From assembly GCA_900550645.1 (NCBI GenBank), contig URTA01000012.1, positions 1 to 48,115 of the forward strand: a stretch of 48,115 bases of DNA, written 5' to 3'. Every line of letters begins with the position of its first letter. Position 1 is the first letter of the stretch. Below are positions 1 to 9,181 of this stretch, one piece after another. The notes below the pieces were generated by a model that made no database searches, had not been told where the DNA came from, and saw only the letters and a program-made list of their open reading frames with translations. The position numbers were made by a program, and so were the translations under genes. This DNA comes from an uncultured Porphyromonadaceae bacterium. Lineage in GTDB: Bacteria > Bacteroidota > Bacteroidia > Bacteroidales > Muribaculaceae.

Positions 1-1126
1 TCAGTCCGTGCAGCTCGCCGCTCTGCTCGTAGCGGTATACGGTGCCGAACTCTGCCAGGCGCAGCGGCAGGTCGCGGTAGCTGCGCGGAGAGGTCTTGTA
101 TATTTCGCAGTGATGAGGGCAGTTCATCGGTTTGAGCATATATTCCTCGCCCTCCTCGGGTGTGTGGATAGGCTGGAACGAGTCCTTGCCGTATTTTGCC
201 CAGTGTCCGGAGGTCACATACAGCTGCTTGTTGCCGATGTGCGGGGTTATTACCTGCAGGTATCCGTACTGCTTCTGTATCTTGCGCAGGAACTGCTCGA
301 GGCGGTCACGCAGAGCCGCGCCCTTGGGCAGCCACAGCGGAAGTCCCTGTCCTACGGTCTGCGAGAACGCGAACAGCTCCATCTCCTTGCCCAGCTTGCG
401 GTGATCGCGCTTCTTGGCTTCCTCGAGCATGGCGAGATACTCGTCGAGCATCTTTTTCTTGGGGAATGTGATGCCGTATACACGCACCAGCTGGTCGCGC
501 TTCTCGTCGCCGCGCCAGTATGCGCCGGCTAGCGAGAGTATCTTGACTGCCTTGATGGGTGAAGTGTCAGGTATGTGAGGTCCACGGCAGAGGTCGGTAA
601 ACGCCCCCTGCGTATAGGTGGTGATGTGTCCGTCTTCCAGCTCGCTGATCAGCTCACACTTGTATTTCTCGCCACGGTCGCCGAACATCTTCAGCGCGTC
701 TGCCTTTGATATGTCGCGGCGCACGATAGCCTCCTTGCGCTGTGCCAGTTCGAGCATCTTCTTCTCTATCTTGCCGAAATCGTCGTCGGTTAGCTTGTTC
801 TCACCCGGGTCGATGTCGTAATAGAAGCCGTTCTCAATGGCAGGGCCGATGCCGAACTTCACGCCGGGGTACAGCTCCTGAAGAGCCTCCGCAAGCAGGT
901 GTGCCGAGGAGTGCCAGAAAGCGTGCTTGCCCTCAGGCGTATCCCATTTGAACAGTTGTACTGTCGCGTCGCCTGTGACGGGGCGTGACAGGTCCCAATC
1001 CTCACCGTTGACTTTGGCAGCAAGCACGTCCGACGCCAGGCGCGGGCTTATGCTGCGTGCTATCTCGAGGGGGGTAGTTCCTTCGGGATATTCTCTGACA
1101 CTGTTGTCCGGAAAAGTTATGTTCAT
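1..1126 (-). CDS. thrS: Threonyl-tRNA synthetase, N-terminal part (cut by window edge)
   Basis: Charges tRNA-Thr with threonine in the cytoplasm. The reverse strand from the ATG at 1126 begins MNITFPDNSVREYP, the TGS-like N-terminal domain, followed by the second editing/additional domain with HSSAHLLAEAL (HxxxH zinc/editing motif) and later CRGPHIPDT, and then the start of the class II catalytic core with MLKPMNCPHHCEIY (motif 2 region with the zinc cysteine). About 375 codons are visible of a family that is usually near 640 residues; the C-terminal catalytic half and anticodon-binding domain lie outside the window. The start is supported by a well-placed promoter just upstream (1209-1240). 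It is a housekeeping gene with no oddity seen. Confidence 0.97.
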   Translation of the reverse strand, partial: MNITFPDNSVREYPEGTTPLEIARSISPRLASDVLAAKVNGEDWDLSRPVTGDATVQLFKWDTPEGKHAFWHSSAHLLAEALQELYPGVKFGIGPAIENGFYYDIDPGENKLTDDDFGKIEKKMLELAQRKEAIVRRDISKADALKMFGDRGEKYKCELISELEDGHITTYTQGAFTDLCRGPHIPDTSPIKAVKILSLAGAYWRGDEKRDQLVRVYGITFPKKKMLDEYLAMLEEAKKRDHRKLGKEMELFAFSQTVGQGLPLWLPKGAALRDRLEQFLRKIQKQYGYLQVITPHIGNKQLYVTSGHWAKYGKDSFQPIHTPEEGEEYMLKPMNCPHHCEIYKTSPRSYRDLPLRLAEFGTVYRYEQSGELHGL

Positions 1127-1208
1127 AATCAGCTGTGTCTGTGTTTGTTGTTATGCCTTTGACGGCATGGCAACGGTTGTCGCCACGCTCTCCTCGGCAA
1201 ATATCGCG

Positions 1209-1240
1209 CAAAGATACGCATTTTTTCGCATTGCGGCAAA
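1209..1240 (-). promoter_or_regulatory. thrS promoter
   Basis: On the minus strand, TTTG (1237-1240) is followed after 20 bases by TATCTTTG (1209-1216), which matches the Bacteroidetes primary sigma-factor consensus (-33 TTTG, -7 TAnnTTTG). It lies about 80 bases upstream of the thrS ATG. Confidence 0.8.
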
Positions 1241-1292
1241 TAAACTCGCCCTTGCTGTGCGAAAAAATCATTTTCGGCTGTTGTGCCGCGCC

Positions 1293-3311
1293 TTACTTCA
1301 TGCCTTTCAGCACCTTGTATGAGGGAAGGATGCCGAGTTCGCCGGCTCGCGACAGGTCGGCGAATGCCGACTGGCGGTTGCCAAGAGCGAGGTAGGTAAG
1401 CCCTCGGTTGTAATATGCCTCGGCGTACTCTGGATTCAGCTCTATGGCACGCGAATAGCATTGCAGGGCGGTGGTGTAGTCGCCTACATTATAGTATATG
1501 TTGCCCTTGTCAAACCATGCGTAGATGAGGCGCGGGTTCAACTCGACGGCCTTGTCGAGGTCTGCCATGGCGTCAGCTGCCGTGGGACGCAGCGCACTTT
1601 TCTCGTCGGTTGCCGTAGCCGTGCGCGACAGCGCGTCCTTGACCGTGGCGCGGGCCAGGTAGGCGGCGGTGAACTGCGGGTTCATCTCGACAGCCTTGTC
1701 CAGGTCGGCGAGCGCACTGTCATAGTTCTTGAGCAGCGAATGTACCACTCCGCGTCCCAGGTAGTCTATCGGACGCGCATTGCCGGTGCTTATTATCGAG
1801 GTGAAGTCATCGGCAACGGCAAACAGCTCGTCGGCCTGTTGCTGTGTCAGTGCGCCGCCGCTGTTGGTGATATATAGGGTGCGCGGCAGCAGACGCGAGC
1901 GGTTGATGTCCTCTATCTCCTTGAAATAGTTCGACATCGGGCGCAGCGACGTGCGGCCGTCATAAATGGATATGGCAAACATCGGCTCGGGGTCAATGCG
2001 TGTGGAGCGGTCCTGGACGCGCCCCTTGATCTTGTCGGCATATTTCAGCTCCACGTCCTCCGTCTCGTTCACCGTCACGAGGCGGTTGAAGCGTTCCATC
2101 ACGTCGATTTCCGATTCCCCCTCGCCCTGCTCCATGCCACGGTCATTGGTTACTCCAGCCTCTATGGCCGGGCGGTCGAGCGGGTTGCGGCGCGGGTTGT
2201 CAACATACTTACGCACCATGTCGTCGGCGTACAGCATCATCTGTATCGCGCCGCGCTGGTCGCCAAGCCCCTGCCGCGCCTGGGCTATGCCGTAATATAT
2301 GGGGTAGAACTTTGGGTAACGCTTCTGTATGGCTGTGAAATCGGCTATCGCCTGCCTCCATTTGTGCAGGTTGAGCGCGATGATAGCGCGGTTGTAGAGG
2401 GCGTGGAAATTGCCCGGGTCGCGGTTCAGCACCCGCGAGAAGTCATCGTATGCGCCCTCCATGTCGAGGTATTCGAGGCGCAGCAACGCGCGGTTATACG
2501 TCGCCGCCGTGTTGTCTGGGTCCAGCTCGAGCGCATAGTTGTAGTCTGCCAACGCGCCGGCATAGCTGTCGATGTTGTACCGCAGCCACGCCCGGTTCAC
2601 ATACATGTCCGCGTTCTGCGGGTCGAGGCGTATCACCTCGTCCATGTCTGCCGCCGCCTTCTGCCACTCCTTGCGCTTGACGTGCACGTCGGCACGCATC
2701 AGGTAGTTGTTGATGTCGGTGCTTGACAGCTCGATTGAGCGGTCAATGTCCTGCATCGCCTGAATGGTGTCGCCCGTGACGAGCCTGGCACGCGCACGCG
2801 CCGAATACGCCTCGCTGAATTTCGGGTTGCTGTCAATGGCGCGTGTCAGCAGCGTGTCCGCCTCGCCGGCACGCTCCAGGTTGAGAAGCGCGACGCCCTT
2901 GTAGAACATGAAATACTTGTCCGTCGGCTCATACTTCAGCCCGATGTCGTAATCTTCTATTGCGAGGGAATCCCGGTGCAGGTTCTGGCGGCAGAAGCCG
3001 CGCAGCTTGTACGCCTCGGCTCTGAACTTGTTGCGCTCTATCGAGGCCGAGCAATCCTGCTCCGCGCCCTGGTAATCCTCCAGGTTCAGCTTGGCCAGCG
3101 CACGCAGGAAATACGGCTCCGCGAGGTACGGCTTGGCCTTGATAGCCTGGTTGAAATACTGTATGGCGAGCATGTAGTCCTCCATCGACAGGACATTCCT
3201 GCCGATGTTTACCATCTGCTCAGCGTTGACCTGGGCGGCAGCTGTCAGCGGAGATGCCGCCGCCACAGCCGCCACTATTGGCACGAGTAATATCTTGATG
3301 CTTCTCTTCAC
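1293..3311 (-). CDS. Secreted tetratricopeptide-repeat (TPR) protein
   Basis: A protein of about 672 residues made mostly of TPR units, which are helical protein-protein interaction repeats; its partner is unknown. An N-terminal signal peptide (KRSIKILLVPIVAAVAAASP, then LTAAAQ) points to export. Two TPR blocks are visible, one covering roughly the first half (repeats with the pattern A..Yf.Ra......D...A..D) and one at the C terminus (for example AIELNPEYAEAYYNRGL). They are separated by a charged linker of about 150 residues with no repeats. I chose the GTG at 3311 because the signal peptide follows directly and the upstream DNA is A-rich (AATAAACAAGCAAAAG), as in Bacteroidetes leaders; an ATG at 3416 would add 35 atypical Arg/Trp-rich residues ahead of the signal peptide. 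Function is not assigned. Confidence 0.85.
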   Translation of the reverse strand: MKRSIKILLVPIVAAVAAASPLTAAAQVNAEQMVNIGRNVLSMEDYMLAIQYFNQAIKAKPYLAEPYFLRALAKLNLEDYQGAEQDCSASIERNKFRAEAYKLRGFCRQNLHRDSLAIEDYDIGLKYEPTDKYFMFYKGVALLNLERAGEADTLLTRAIDSNPKFSEAYSARARARLVTGDTIQAMQDIDRSIELSSTDINNYLMRADVHVKRKEWQKAAADMDEVIRLDPQNADMYVNRAWLRYNIDSYAGALADYNYALELDPDNTAATYNRALLRLEYLDMEGAYDDFSRVLNRDPGNFHALYNRAIIALNLHKWRQAIADFTAIQKRYPKFYPIYYGIAQARQGLGDQRGAIQMMLYADDMVRKYVDNPRRNPLDRPAIEAGVTNDRGMEQGEGESEIDVMERFNRLVTVNETEDVELKYADKIKGRVQDRSTRIDPEPMFAISIYDGRTSLRPMSNYFKEIEDINRSRLLPRTLYITNSGGALTQQQADELFAVADDFTSIISTGNARPIDYLGRGVVHSLLKNYDSALADLDKAVEMNPQFTAAYLARATVKDALSRTATATDEKSALRPTAADAMADLDKAVELNPRLIYAWFDKGNIYYNVGDYTTALQCYSRAIELNPEYAEAYYNRGLTYLALGNRQSAFADLSRAGELGILPSYKVLKGMK

Positions 3312-3462
3312 AGTGCGAGTCGCTTTTGCTTGTTTATTGGCTTGGTTGCGGACACCTCCGCGCCGTGTCCATGCTTGCCATGCGCAGCTGCGGTGTTTCC
3401 AGCCATGCCGCGACAATATGATGACGCACGGCCGCTGCGGGATGTGACACCGCCTGACTTCG

Positions 3463-3494
3463 CGAAGTTACGAAAATTATGCCACTCTCCCAAA
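3463..3494 (-). promoter_or_regulatory. Probable promoter of the TPR gene
   Basis: On the minus strand, TTTG (3491-3494), 20 bases, then TAACTTCG (3463-3470). The -7 box has one mismatch to TAnnTTTG. If used, the leader to the GTG at 3311 is about 150 bases. Confidence 0.5.
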
Positions 3495-3559
3495 TCCCGC
3501 CCCTCCGCACCAACCGATGTTCAAGCCTCGTGAATTGGACAGGTTTGTTTTCGGCTGGG

Positions 3560-3651
3560 TAGGGACACGGCACGCCGTGTCCGAAGAATATCAAGGATGT
3601 ATATCGCTGATTTGCAAAGACTTCATCCGGACACGGCACGCTGTGTCCCTG
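3560..3651. repeat. Inverted pair of GGACACGGC palindromic units (REP/BIME-like)
   Basis: Two near-palindromic 24-base units, TAGGGACACGGCACGCCGTG plus TCCG at 3560-3583 and CCGGACACGGCACGCTGTGT plus CCCTG at 3627-3651, are reverse complements of each other with few mismatches. They flank about 43 bases. The head-to-head arrangement resembles REP/BIME elements of the sort spread by RAYT transposases; no transposase is in the window, so this classification is an inference. Confidence 0.6.
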
Positions 3652-3665
3652 CTTACGAGAGCTGT

Positions 3666-3996
3666 TTGTATGATTATGCGTAAAGAAAATCGGAAATCTT
3701 TTACATGACACCATGGGCGTGTAAAGAAAACGGCGATTCTTTTACACGTTCTGGCGACGTGTAAAAACTCTTTACACGTTATTTGGTCTGTTTTGCCCCT
3801 GCTTTATCGTGCCATCAGTGTGTTTGATGGTGTTCTTATATGGTGGTGTGAAGCGTAATCGGTTTAATTTCAGCGTGTTGGCAATATAGACGAACAGCGT
3901 GAGTGTGCTTGTGTATAGATTGTGTATGATCATGCGTAAAGAAAACGGCGATTCTTTTACATGTTCTGGTGACGTGTAAAAACTCTTTACACGTTG
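3666..3996. repeat. Duplicated block of CGTGTAAA/TTTACACG inverted repeats
   Basis: Two copies of a block of about 63 bases (3718-3780 and 3931-3995) differ at only a few positions. Each holds two hairpins: one with arms like GTGTAAAGAA/TTCTTTTACA(C/T), and a perfect one, CGTGTAAA-AACTC-TTTACACG. A third partial copy at 3666-3710 shares the flank TGTATGATnATGCGTAAAGA with the second full copy. The block sits between the stop of fic and the promoter of the TPR gene. No run of T follows the hairpins, so simple intrinsic terminators are less likely than binding-site arrays or a small mobile repeat. Confidence 0.75.
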
Positions 3997-4001
3997 TCTT
4001 G

Positions 4002-5132
4002 CTATTCCATGTTTGAAACTACCTGGTCTGAGGCAGAGTTTTTGGGTGAATGAAAAGCATGGAGGATGAAATTGTAGAGGGCTTTGTTTATGTAGAAGTT
4101 CTCTTTCCCCACTTTGAATTTGTCGAGTATTCCCTCATCGATGAGCTGATTGAGGTATGAAACCGCTGTCGGTCTTGAAATGCCCAGTTCATTCACCACA
4201 AATTCGATTTTGGTATACGGGTGTCGGAATAGATTGTTTATTAGGTCTTGAGAGTAGATGCGCGGTAGGCGTTCTCGTATGAGGTGCTTGTGACGCATCA
4301 TCATTTCTGCCATTCCCTTTATAAATTCGATTGTTTTACTCGCTGTTTTTTCAACACCTTTGAGCATGAACAGAATCCAATCTTCCCAGTTGCCTGTGTC
4401 GCGTACAGATTGGAGCAAACGGTAATATTCGCCTTTGTTTTGTATGATAAAGCGGCTCAGGTACAGTATCGGCAAATCGAGCAGCCCCTTTGCCATAAGG
4501 TAAAGGATGTTCAGTACACGTCCGACTCTGCCGTTCCCGTCACCGAATGGGTGTATGCTCTCAAACTGGTGGTGTATAATTGCCATTTTTACCAACGGGT
4601 CTAAGTCGCTGATAGAGTCATCATTTATAAATTGTTCAAGGTTTGCCATGTGTGCTTCAATCTCTGTTATTGAGGTTGGAGGAACATATATGCGCTCCTT
4701 AGTTCTGTCATTGACGAGGGCTTTGTCGGGGCTTGCTGCATACCCGGCATCTGTATGTTTGACACCTTGGTTTATGCACTTTATTGTGTTCTCTGTGATC
4801 AATCCATGTTCCTTGACCTTGTCAATGACCCCCAAAAGGGCATCTGCGTATGTGCTGACCTCTTTTGCCGCAGGTGTTTGTAGCTTTCCAATCCCGATTT
4901 CAACCTTATAAAGCTCATCGTGTGTAGTGATGATGCTTTCGATAGCCGACGAGTCCATGGCCTCCTGAAGAGACAAGGTGCGCATCAGGATAGAGGGTTG
5001 TGGAATTATTTGGACAATGCCTTTGAGTTCTGCAAGCTTGCGGCTTGCAAGGTTTGTCTGTTTCATGACCGCTTTGGTCTCAACGTCAACAGACAGAGGC
5101 AGTTTGGGGATTATATATTGTTTGTTTTGCAT
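4002..5132 (-). CDS. Fic-family protein with C-terminal winged helix
   Basis: Fic proteins transfer AMP (or another nucleotide moiety) to hydroxyl side chains of target proteins. The complete catalytic motif HPFGDGNGRVGR is at residues 184-195. An N-terminal helix carries SSAIES at 61-66, which matches the class II inhibitory pattern (S/T)xxxE(G/N) except that the last residue is Ser, so the autoinhibitory Glu is kept. Residues about 296-330 form a winged helix-turn-helix (ELGISRPTAVSYLNQLIDEG), common in this subfamily and suggesting DNA binding or autoregulation. It is the last gene of the five-gene operon, 11 bases after the helicase-methylase gene. A role as toxin, regulator or guard of the restriction system is inference; the enzyme assignment is firm. 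Confidence 0.9.
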   Translation of the reverse strand: MQNKQYIIPKLPLSVDVETKAVMKQTNLASRKLAELKGIVQIIPQPSILMRTLSLQEAMDSSAIESIITTHDELYKVEIGIGKLQTPAAKEVSTYADALLGVIDKVKEHGLITENTIKCINQGVKHTDAGYAASPDKALVNDRTKERIYVPPTSITEIEAHMANLEQFINDDSISDLDPLVKMAIIHHQFESIHPFGDGNGRVGRVLNILYLMAKGLLDLPILYLSRFIIQNKGEYYRLLQSVRDTGNWEDWILFMLKGVEKTASKTIEFIKGMAEMMMRHKHLIRERLPRIYSQDLINNLFRHPYTKIEFVVNELGISRPTAVSYLNQLIDEGILDKFKVGKENFYINKALYNFILHAFHSPKNSASDQVVSNME

Positions 5133-5143
5133 GGCATTGGGGA

Positions 5144-8100
5144 TTACATGGGTTTGATCATTGATTCGATGAAGGCGATCTCGTCGTCGGTCAGCCCGTA
5201 TTTGCGGTACAGCTGGCGGTCAATGCCCTCTACCGGCTGCGACCAGTCTATATCTGATTCTGCTGTGAAGTCCTGCAACGGGACGTTTGCCCAAGTGTCG
5301 CGAGGATTGTGCTGTGTTGCCTTTAATGTACCTAACATACATCGGGTGAATTTTGCCTTGACGTATATCAAACACCGTTCAGCTTCCTGGGCATCGGCAA
5401 ACTTGCCGATGCTTAGGAAGGTGTCGGTGTGGCCGATAACCGGCACGCCGATAACCGGCGTGCTGAGAACTTCGCCGATGGCTCCGCTGCCATTGGCTTC
5501 TGGCACGAATACGTTGTAGGTCTCGAGGTAGTTGTCTGTTGGTAGCACATACCGTTTGTCTATCCAACGGTATACTCGCTTGTTGTTGGAACGACCATAG
5601 ATTTGAATATAATCTGTTGGTGTCTCTGGTTCTGTGTCGAGGAATACAAGAGGAAGATGCTCAAAAGCGTTAGATGTGATTTTTGATGCTGTTCCAGTAC
5701 CTTGTACATTGTAGATTTCAGGGTGTTCTTCAAATGCGGTATCGGAGAACTTGTAGATGCCCTGAGAGGAAATAAGGTCTGCAAACGCCCCTTCATGAGA
5801 ACTCTGGTGTTCTTTGACTTTTTGAATGATTGAGCGCAGTTCTTCGTATTCTGAATAATTTCCTATGACCCCAAAGTTTTGATTTTCATTTCTGTAAGTG
5901 ATTGCAACGCCCCCTTTTATGTCTACATTTGGGAAAATGTCGGTCGATTTTTTGACATACCTCACGACCTTGAAATGCTCGTCGTTCAGTATTCTATCCA
6001 TCCATTCTTTCGGCGTTTGACCAGCTCTGAACAGGAAGCGTCCAGGAGTAATTAGGGTTACTTTTGGCGCAAGCTTAAATGCAACGTCGTAGAACAGGTG
6101 GTATATTGGGGCTTTTCGGCTGCTGATGCCTTCTTCCTGGTATGGAGGGTTGCCAACTATAGCGTTTATGTTCACGTTTTCTCCTACTAAGTCATGAACT
6201 TTTTTGATGAAAAGTTCGGGTTGGTTTTTGATTTTGTTGAAAAGGTCTTTCGGCGCGTACATATTGGTTCGTACTTTGCGAAAGCCTATGAGAGTGCGCT
6301 TGGTAATGCTCTTTGCCATGGGCGTTTTGCATACGACAAAAATATTTTCAGCTATTACTTTGTTCCATACCTCCCATTCTTCCTCAATCGATTGAGGAGA
6401 GGAAGTTAGTTCTTTGAGGCGAGCGCGGTATGTGGAGTATGCCATGTAGAGGGGGTACAGGCCAGTCTTGGAGTTGATTTCGAGGATGCGCGTGTCTGGG
6501 TTGAATACTTCGGCCGTCACCTTGCCCCGGTCAACGAAGCGCGGCTCTGCAATCGTTTCCTTGAAGTCCTTGTCGAGGAAGCAGTAGCCGCCGAGCGCGT
6601 CGGAGATGTGCATGTTGACTACGCGCCAAGGTGTCAGCACGGTCTCAACGTTCGGGTTGCGGAACGTTGTGAACAGCTGTGAGATACGTTCAATACGCTG
6701 CTCTATAGAGAGGTGGTCAGCTGAATGTGCCAAGTTGCGAATACGCTCTGCGGCAGCTGCAAACACATCCGGGTCGTAGTATTTCTTGAAACGGTTGAAT
6801 TCCTCTATAGTCAAGGTCCTTTCTCGTTTACGAACTCTTCCAGAAGAGTCTGTCTCTTCAAATTTAATTTGAGGCATGAACTCATTCCACGACTCAATGT
6901 CGTTTTTGAACAATGATGTGAAATTATCGATCGTAATTTTTTCATTGTCTTTGAGTTCAGCTCCATATATTAGGAGTGGGATGCGTATGGATATGCCACG
7001 CAAAATCGAGATTGCACTTCGCTTTATCTCGTATTTTTTCTTCAGTTCCTCGAGGCGGCGTTTCTCCTCTTCGGTGAGTTCTTGCTTCTTCTTTTTCTTT
7101 TTCCCGAGGCGTTCTTTTTCTTCGTACTCTTCTTTTGTCAGACCCTGATTGTTTATTTCTATAGAGTTCCGTGTGTTAGAGGACTTGGTCGATAGAGAAC
7201 TTCTCAGACGGTTAAAGTCTTGTATATCGATTTCCGAGAGTTTTGAAAGCTCGTCATTGTATAAATAGCTGTCTTCAAAGCCACTGTTTACGACTCTCTC
7301 GATGTATACTTTCTTGAGCTGGCGCAGCAGCGTGTCTACGCTCATCTTTTCGCGCATCTGGGAGCCGTCGCAGCTTATCACGGGGCAGAAGTTGAGGAAC
7401 TCGCTCATTGCCTGGCGGTCGCTGTCTGTTGTCTTGCCGGCGCGTGTCGAGATTTTCGCTGTCTCGGCGAGCACCTTGAGCGTGCGGTCGGGGGCGAAGT
7501 CGAACACGTAGCACTGCTCCTTGACACGCCCGTTGATGGTGGCAGGCGACTGGACGCGGAATATGGTCTGCATATAGCTTGCGGCAGCGGTGTTGAACGA
7601 GCCGGAGAGCATCAGCACGGCAGTCCATTCGGGTACTGTCACGCCGGTTGTTAGCCGTCCGCAGGAGAGGGTTATGGTGCGTGTCTCGTCGGGGTCGTCG
7701 CCGATTTTGGAGCGCAGCAGCTGCAACGCCTTGGCGTTCTCCTCCTCTGTCGGGTCACCGTCGCCCGCCACGTTGACCACTGTGAAGTTCTGGAACACCG
7801 GGTGAACCTCGAGCATGCGCTGCAGCGCGAGCGCGGCTTTCACCCCCGGCACCATCCACAGGGTGTGGCGGAATGTGTCGCGGTACTTGTCGCAGGAGAA
7901 TGGGTACGCGCTCTGCTCGTCTGTCTTGCAGAGCAGGTTGAGGAATGCGGCAACGTCTTTTTCATGGACGAACCGGCTGGATTCGTTGACGCGGAAGAAC
8001 TCGCGGAAGTTGAACGCCACGTCCACGTCGGCATAGTCGCGCAGCAGCCGTCCGAGGTCGTAGGTGTATATGTTCATGGCTGGCAGCCCGATGTATGGGT

Positions 8101-9163
8101 TCGGGTCGCCGAAATGTGTCTTGTCCCAGTCGGCCTTGGCGCGTTGCTCCATGACATAGTCCCAGGTGAATATTTCTTCCTCCTTGAACTGGTCGTTTTC
8201 CAGCAGGTTGAACGGCGTGCCGGAGAGCGAAAGCACCTTGGTCTTGGGCTTTTTCAGTTCCTTGATCACGCTTTGCCCCAGTTCGGTCTGGGTGCCCTCG
8301 TGCGCCTCGTCGATGATGATGAAGTCCCACTGCGTGGAGAAAATCTCGTGGTTCTTGTCAAACTTGCCGCCTACGGCCTCCGAACCGCGCAGGTCTTGCA
8401 TGGAGACGAAATAGACGTAGTGCATATAGGTGTCGTCACTCACTGCCGCTTCGAGCGATGTCAGGGAGTCGCCACGGTTTCGCGAGCCGTAGCGGAAGTC
8501 GTCGCGGTCGTAGAATATTTTTTGGAAGTCTACGTACCAGCCGTCGTCCACCACCGGGCGGTGGGTGAGGATAAGCGTGCGGCGGAAGCCCAGTTCGCGT
8601 ATGGTCTGCAATGCGCTGACGGTCTTGCCGAACCGCATTTTTGCGTTCCACAGCATCTGGTTGCCCTTTTTGAACCGCTCCTTAGTCTTCGCCACGGCCT
8701 CCTTCTGTTCGTCGCGCAGGACAATCGGGCTGCGTCCCTGTGAAGTCTCCGTGTTGAGCAGCGACTTGCGGCCCTCGCGGACAGCGCGGATGGCGTTCTT
8801 GACGGTCTCGAGGTCGGTCTCAAACCATTCGGTGCCGAAATTCGCGCCCTTGTGACGGTGTATGCCGCTGCGTATCAGCACGTCATGCACCTCCTTGTCG
8901 TTGAACGACTTCACTTTGCGCCTACTGAGGTAAATGGTCGTCTCGGTATGTATGAGTTCATAATTGATGCCGGCAGTCTTGGTGTAGCTGTCTATGCGCT
9001 CGCGAGCCGCCTGATTGAGTACTTTGGAATTTGGCTGCAGGTCAAAGACATTGCTGCCGTCGGGGATTGAGGCCTCGCCGATTTTCAGGCATCCGGCGTG
9101 TGCGCTGTCGTTGATGCGCATCACATAGATGAGTTTCGGTGTCAGTGTCGATTCAAATGTCAT
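5144..9163 (-). CDS. GIY-YIG / SF2 helicase / Eco57I-type adenine methylase fusion (restriction-modification)
   Basis: A 1339-residue restriction-modification polypeptide. Residues about 1-120 look like a T5orf172/GIY-YIG nuclease domain (LIYVMRIND...LKIGEAS, then RERIDSYTKTAG). Next comes a DEAD/DEAH-type translocase: AKMRFGKT (174-181), DEAH (285-288), SGTPF (314-318) and a C-terminal helicase half with TTGVTVPEW. A lysine- and glutamate-rich coiled stretch lies near 670-710. The C-terminal third is a methylase region with NPPY at about residue 1004, the catalytic motif IV of N6-adenine methyltransferases. The SAM-binding and FTP motifs are better preserved in the adjacent upstream gene, so the two products probably form one enzyme. 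It starts 18 bases after that gene. The large size and domain mix match proteins labelled as helicase/Eco57I methylase in gut Bacteroidetes. Confidence 0.88.
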   Translation of the reverse strand: MTFESTLTPKLIYVMRINDSAHAGCLKIGEASIPDGSNVFDLQPNSKVLNQAARERIDSYTKTAGINYELIHTETTIYLSRRKVKSFNDKEVHDVLIRSGIHRHKGANFGTEWFETDLETVKNAIRAVREGRKSLLNTETSQGRSPIVLRDEQKEAVAKTKERFKKGNQMLWNAKMRFGKTVSALQTIRELGFRRTLILTHRPVVDDGWYVDFQKIFYDRDDFRYGSRNRGDSLTSLEAAVSDDTYMHYVYFVSMQDLRGSEAVGGKFDKNHEIFSTQWDFIIIDEAHEGTQTELGQSVIKELKKPKTKVLSLSGTPFNLLENDQFKEEEIFTWDYVMEQRAKADWDKTHFGDPNPYIGLPAMNIYTYDLGRLLRDYADVDVAFNFREFFRVNESSRFVHEKDVAAFLNLLCKTDEQSAYPFSCDKYRDTFRHTLWMVPGVKAALALQRMLEVHPVFQNFTVVNVAGDGDPTEEENAKALQLLRSKIGDDPDETRTITLSCGRLTTGVTVPEWTAVLMLSGSFNTAAASYMQTIFRVQSPATINGRVKEQCYVFDFAPDRTLKVLAETAKISTRAGKTTDSDRQAMSEFLNFCPVISCDGSQMREKMSVDTLLRQLKKVYIERVVNSGFEDSYLYNDELSKLSEIDIQDFNRLRSSLSTKSSNTRNSIEINNQGLTKEEYEEKERLGKKKKKKQELTEEEKRRLEELKKKYEIKRSAISILRGISIRIPLLIYGAELKDNEKITIDNFTSLFKNDIESWNEFMPQIKFEETDSSGRVRKRERTLTIEEFNRFKKYYDPDVFAAAAERIRNLAHSADHLSIEQRIERISQLFTTFRNPNVETVLTPWRVVNMHISDALGGYCFLDKDFKETIAEPRFVDRGKVTAEVFNPDTRILEINSKTGLYPLYMAYSTYRARLKELTSSPQSIEEEWEVWNKVIAENIFVVCKTPMAKSITKRTLIGFRKVRTNMYAPKDLFNKIKNQPELFIKKVHDLVGENVNINAIVGNPPYQEEGISSRKAPIYHLFYDVAFKLAPKVTLITPGRFLFRAGQTPKEWMDRILNDEHFKVVRYVKKSTDIFPNVDIKGGVAITYRNENQNFGVIGNYSEYEELRSIIQKVKEHQSSHEGAFADLISSQGIYKFSDTAFEEHPEIYNVQGTGTASKITSNAFEHLPLVFLDTEPETPTDYIQIYGRSNNKRVYRWIDKRYVLPTDNYLETYNVFVPEANGSGAIGEVLSTPVIGVPVIGHTDTFLSIGKFADAQEAERCLIYVKAKFTRCMLGTLKATQHNPRDTWANVPLQDFTAESDIDWSQPVEGIDRQLYRKYGLTDDEIAFIESMIKPM

Positions 9164-9181
9164 GGTCTTTTGTTTTGGGAG

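Noticed and set aside
3718..3780. Intrinsic terminator for fic
   Set aside because: The hairpins are AT-rich at the base and lack a following T-run; duplication of the whole block suggests another role.
7802..8743. 313-codon plus-strand frame inside the helicase gene
   Set aside because: Antisense shadow of a strongly supported gene; low-complexity Val/Glu/His composition typical of such shadows.
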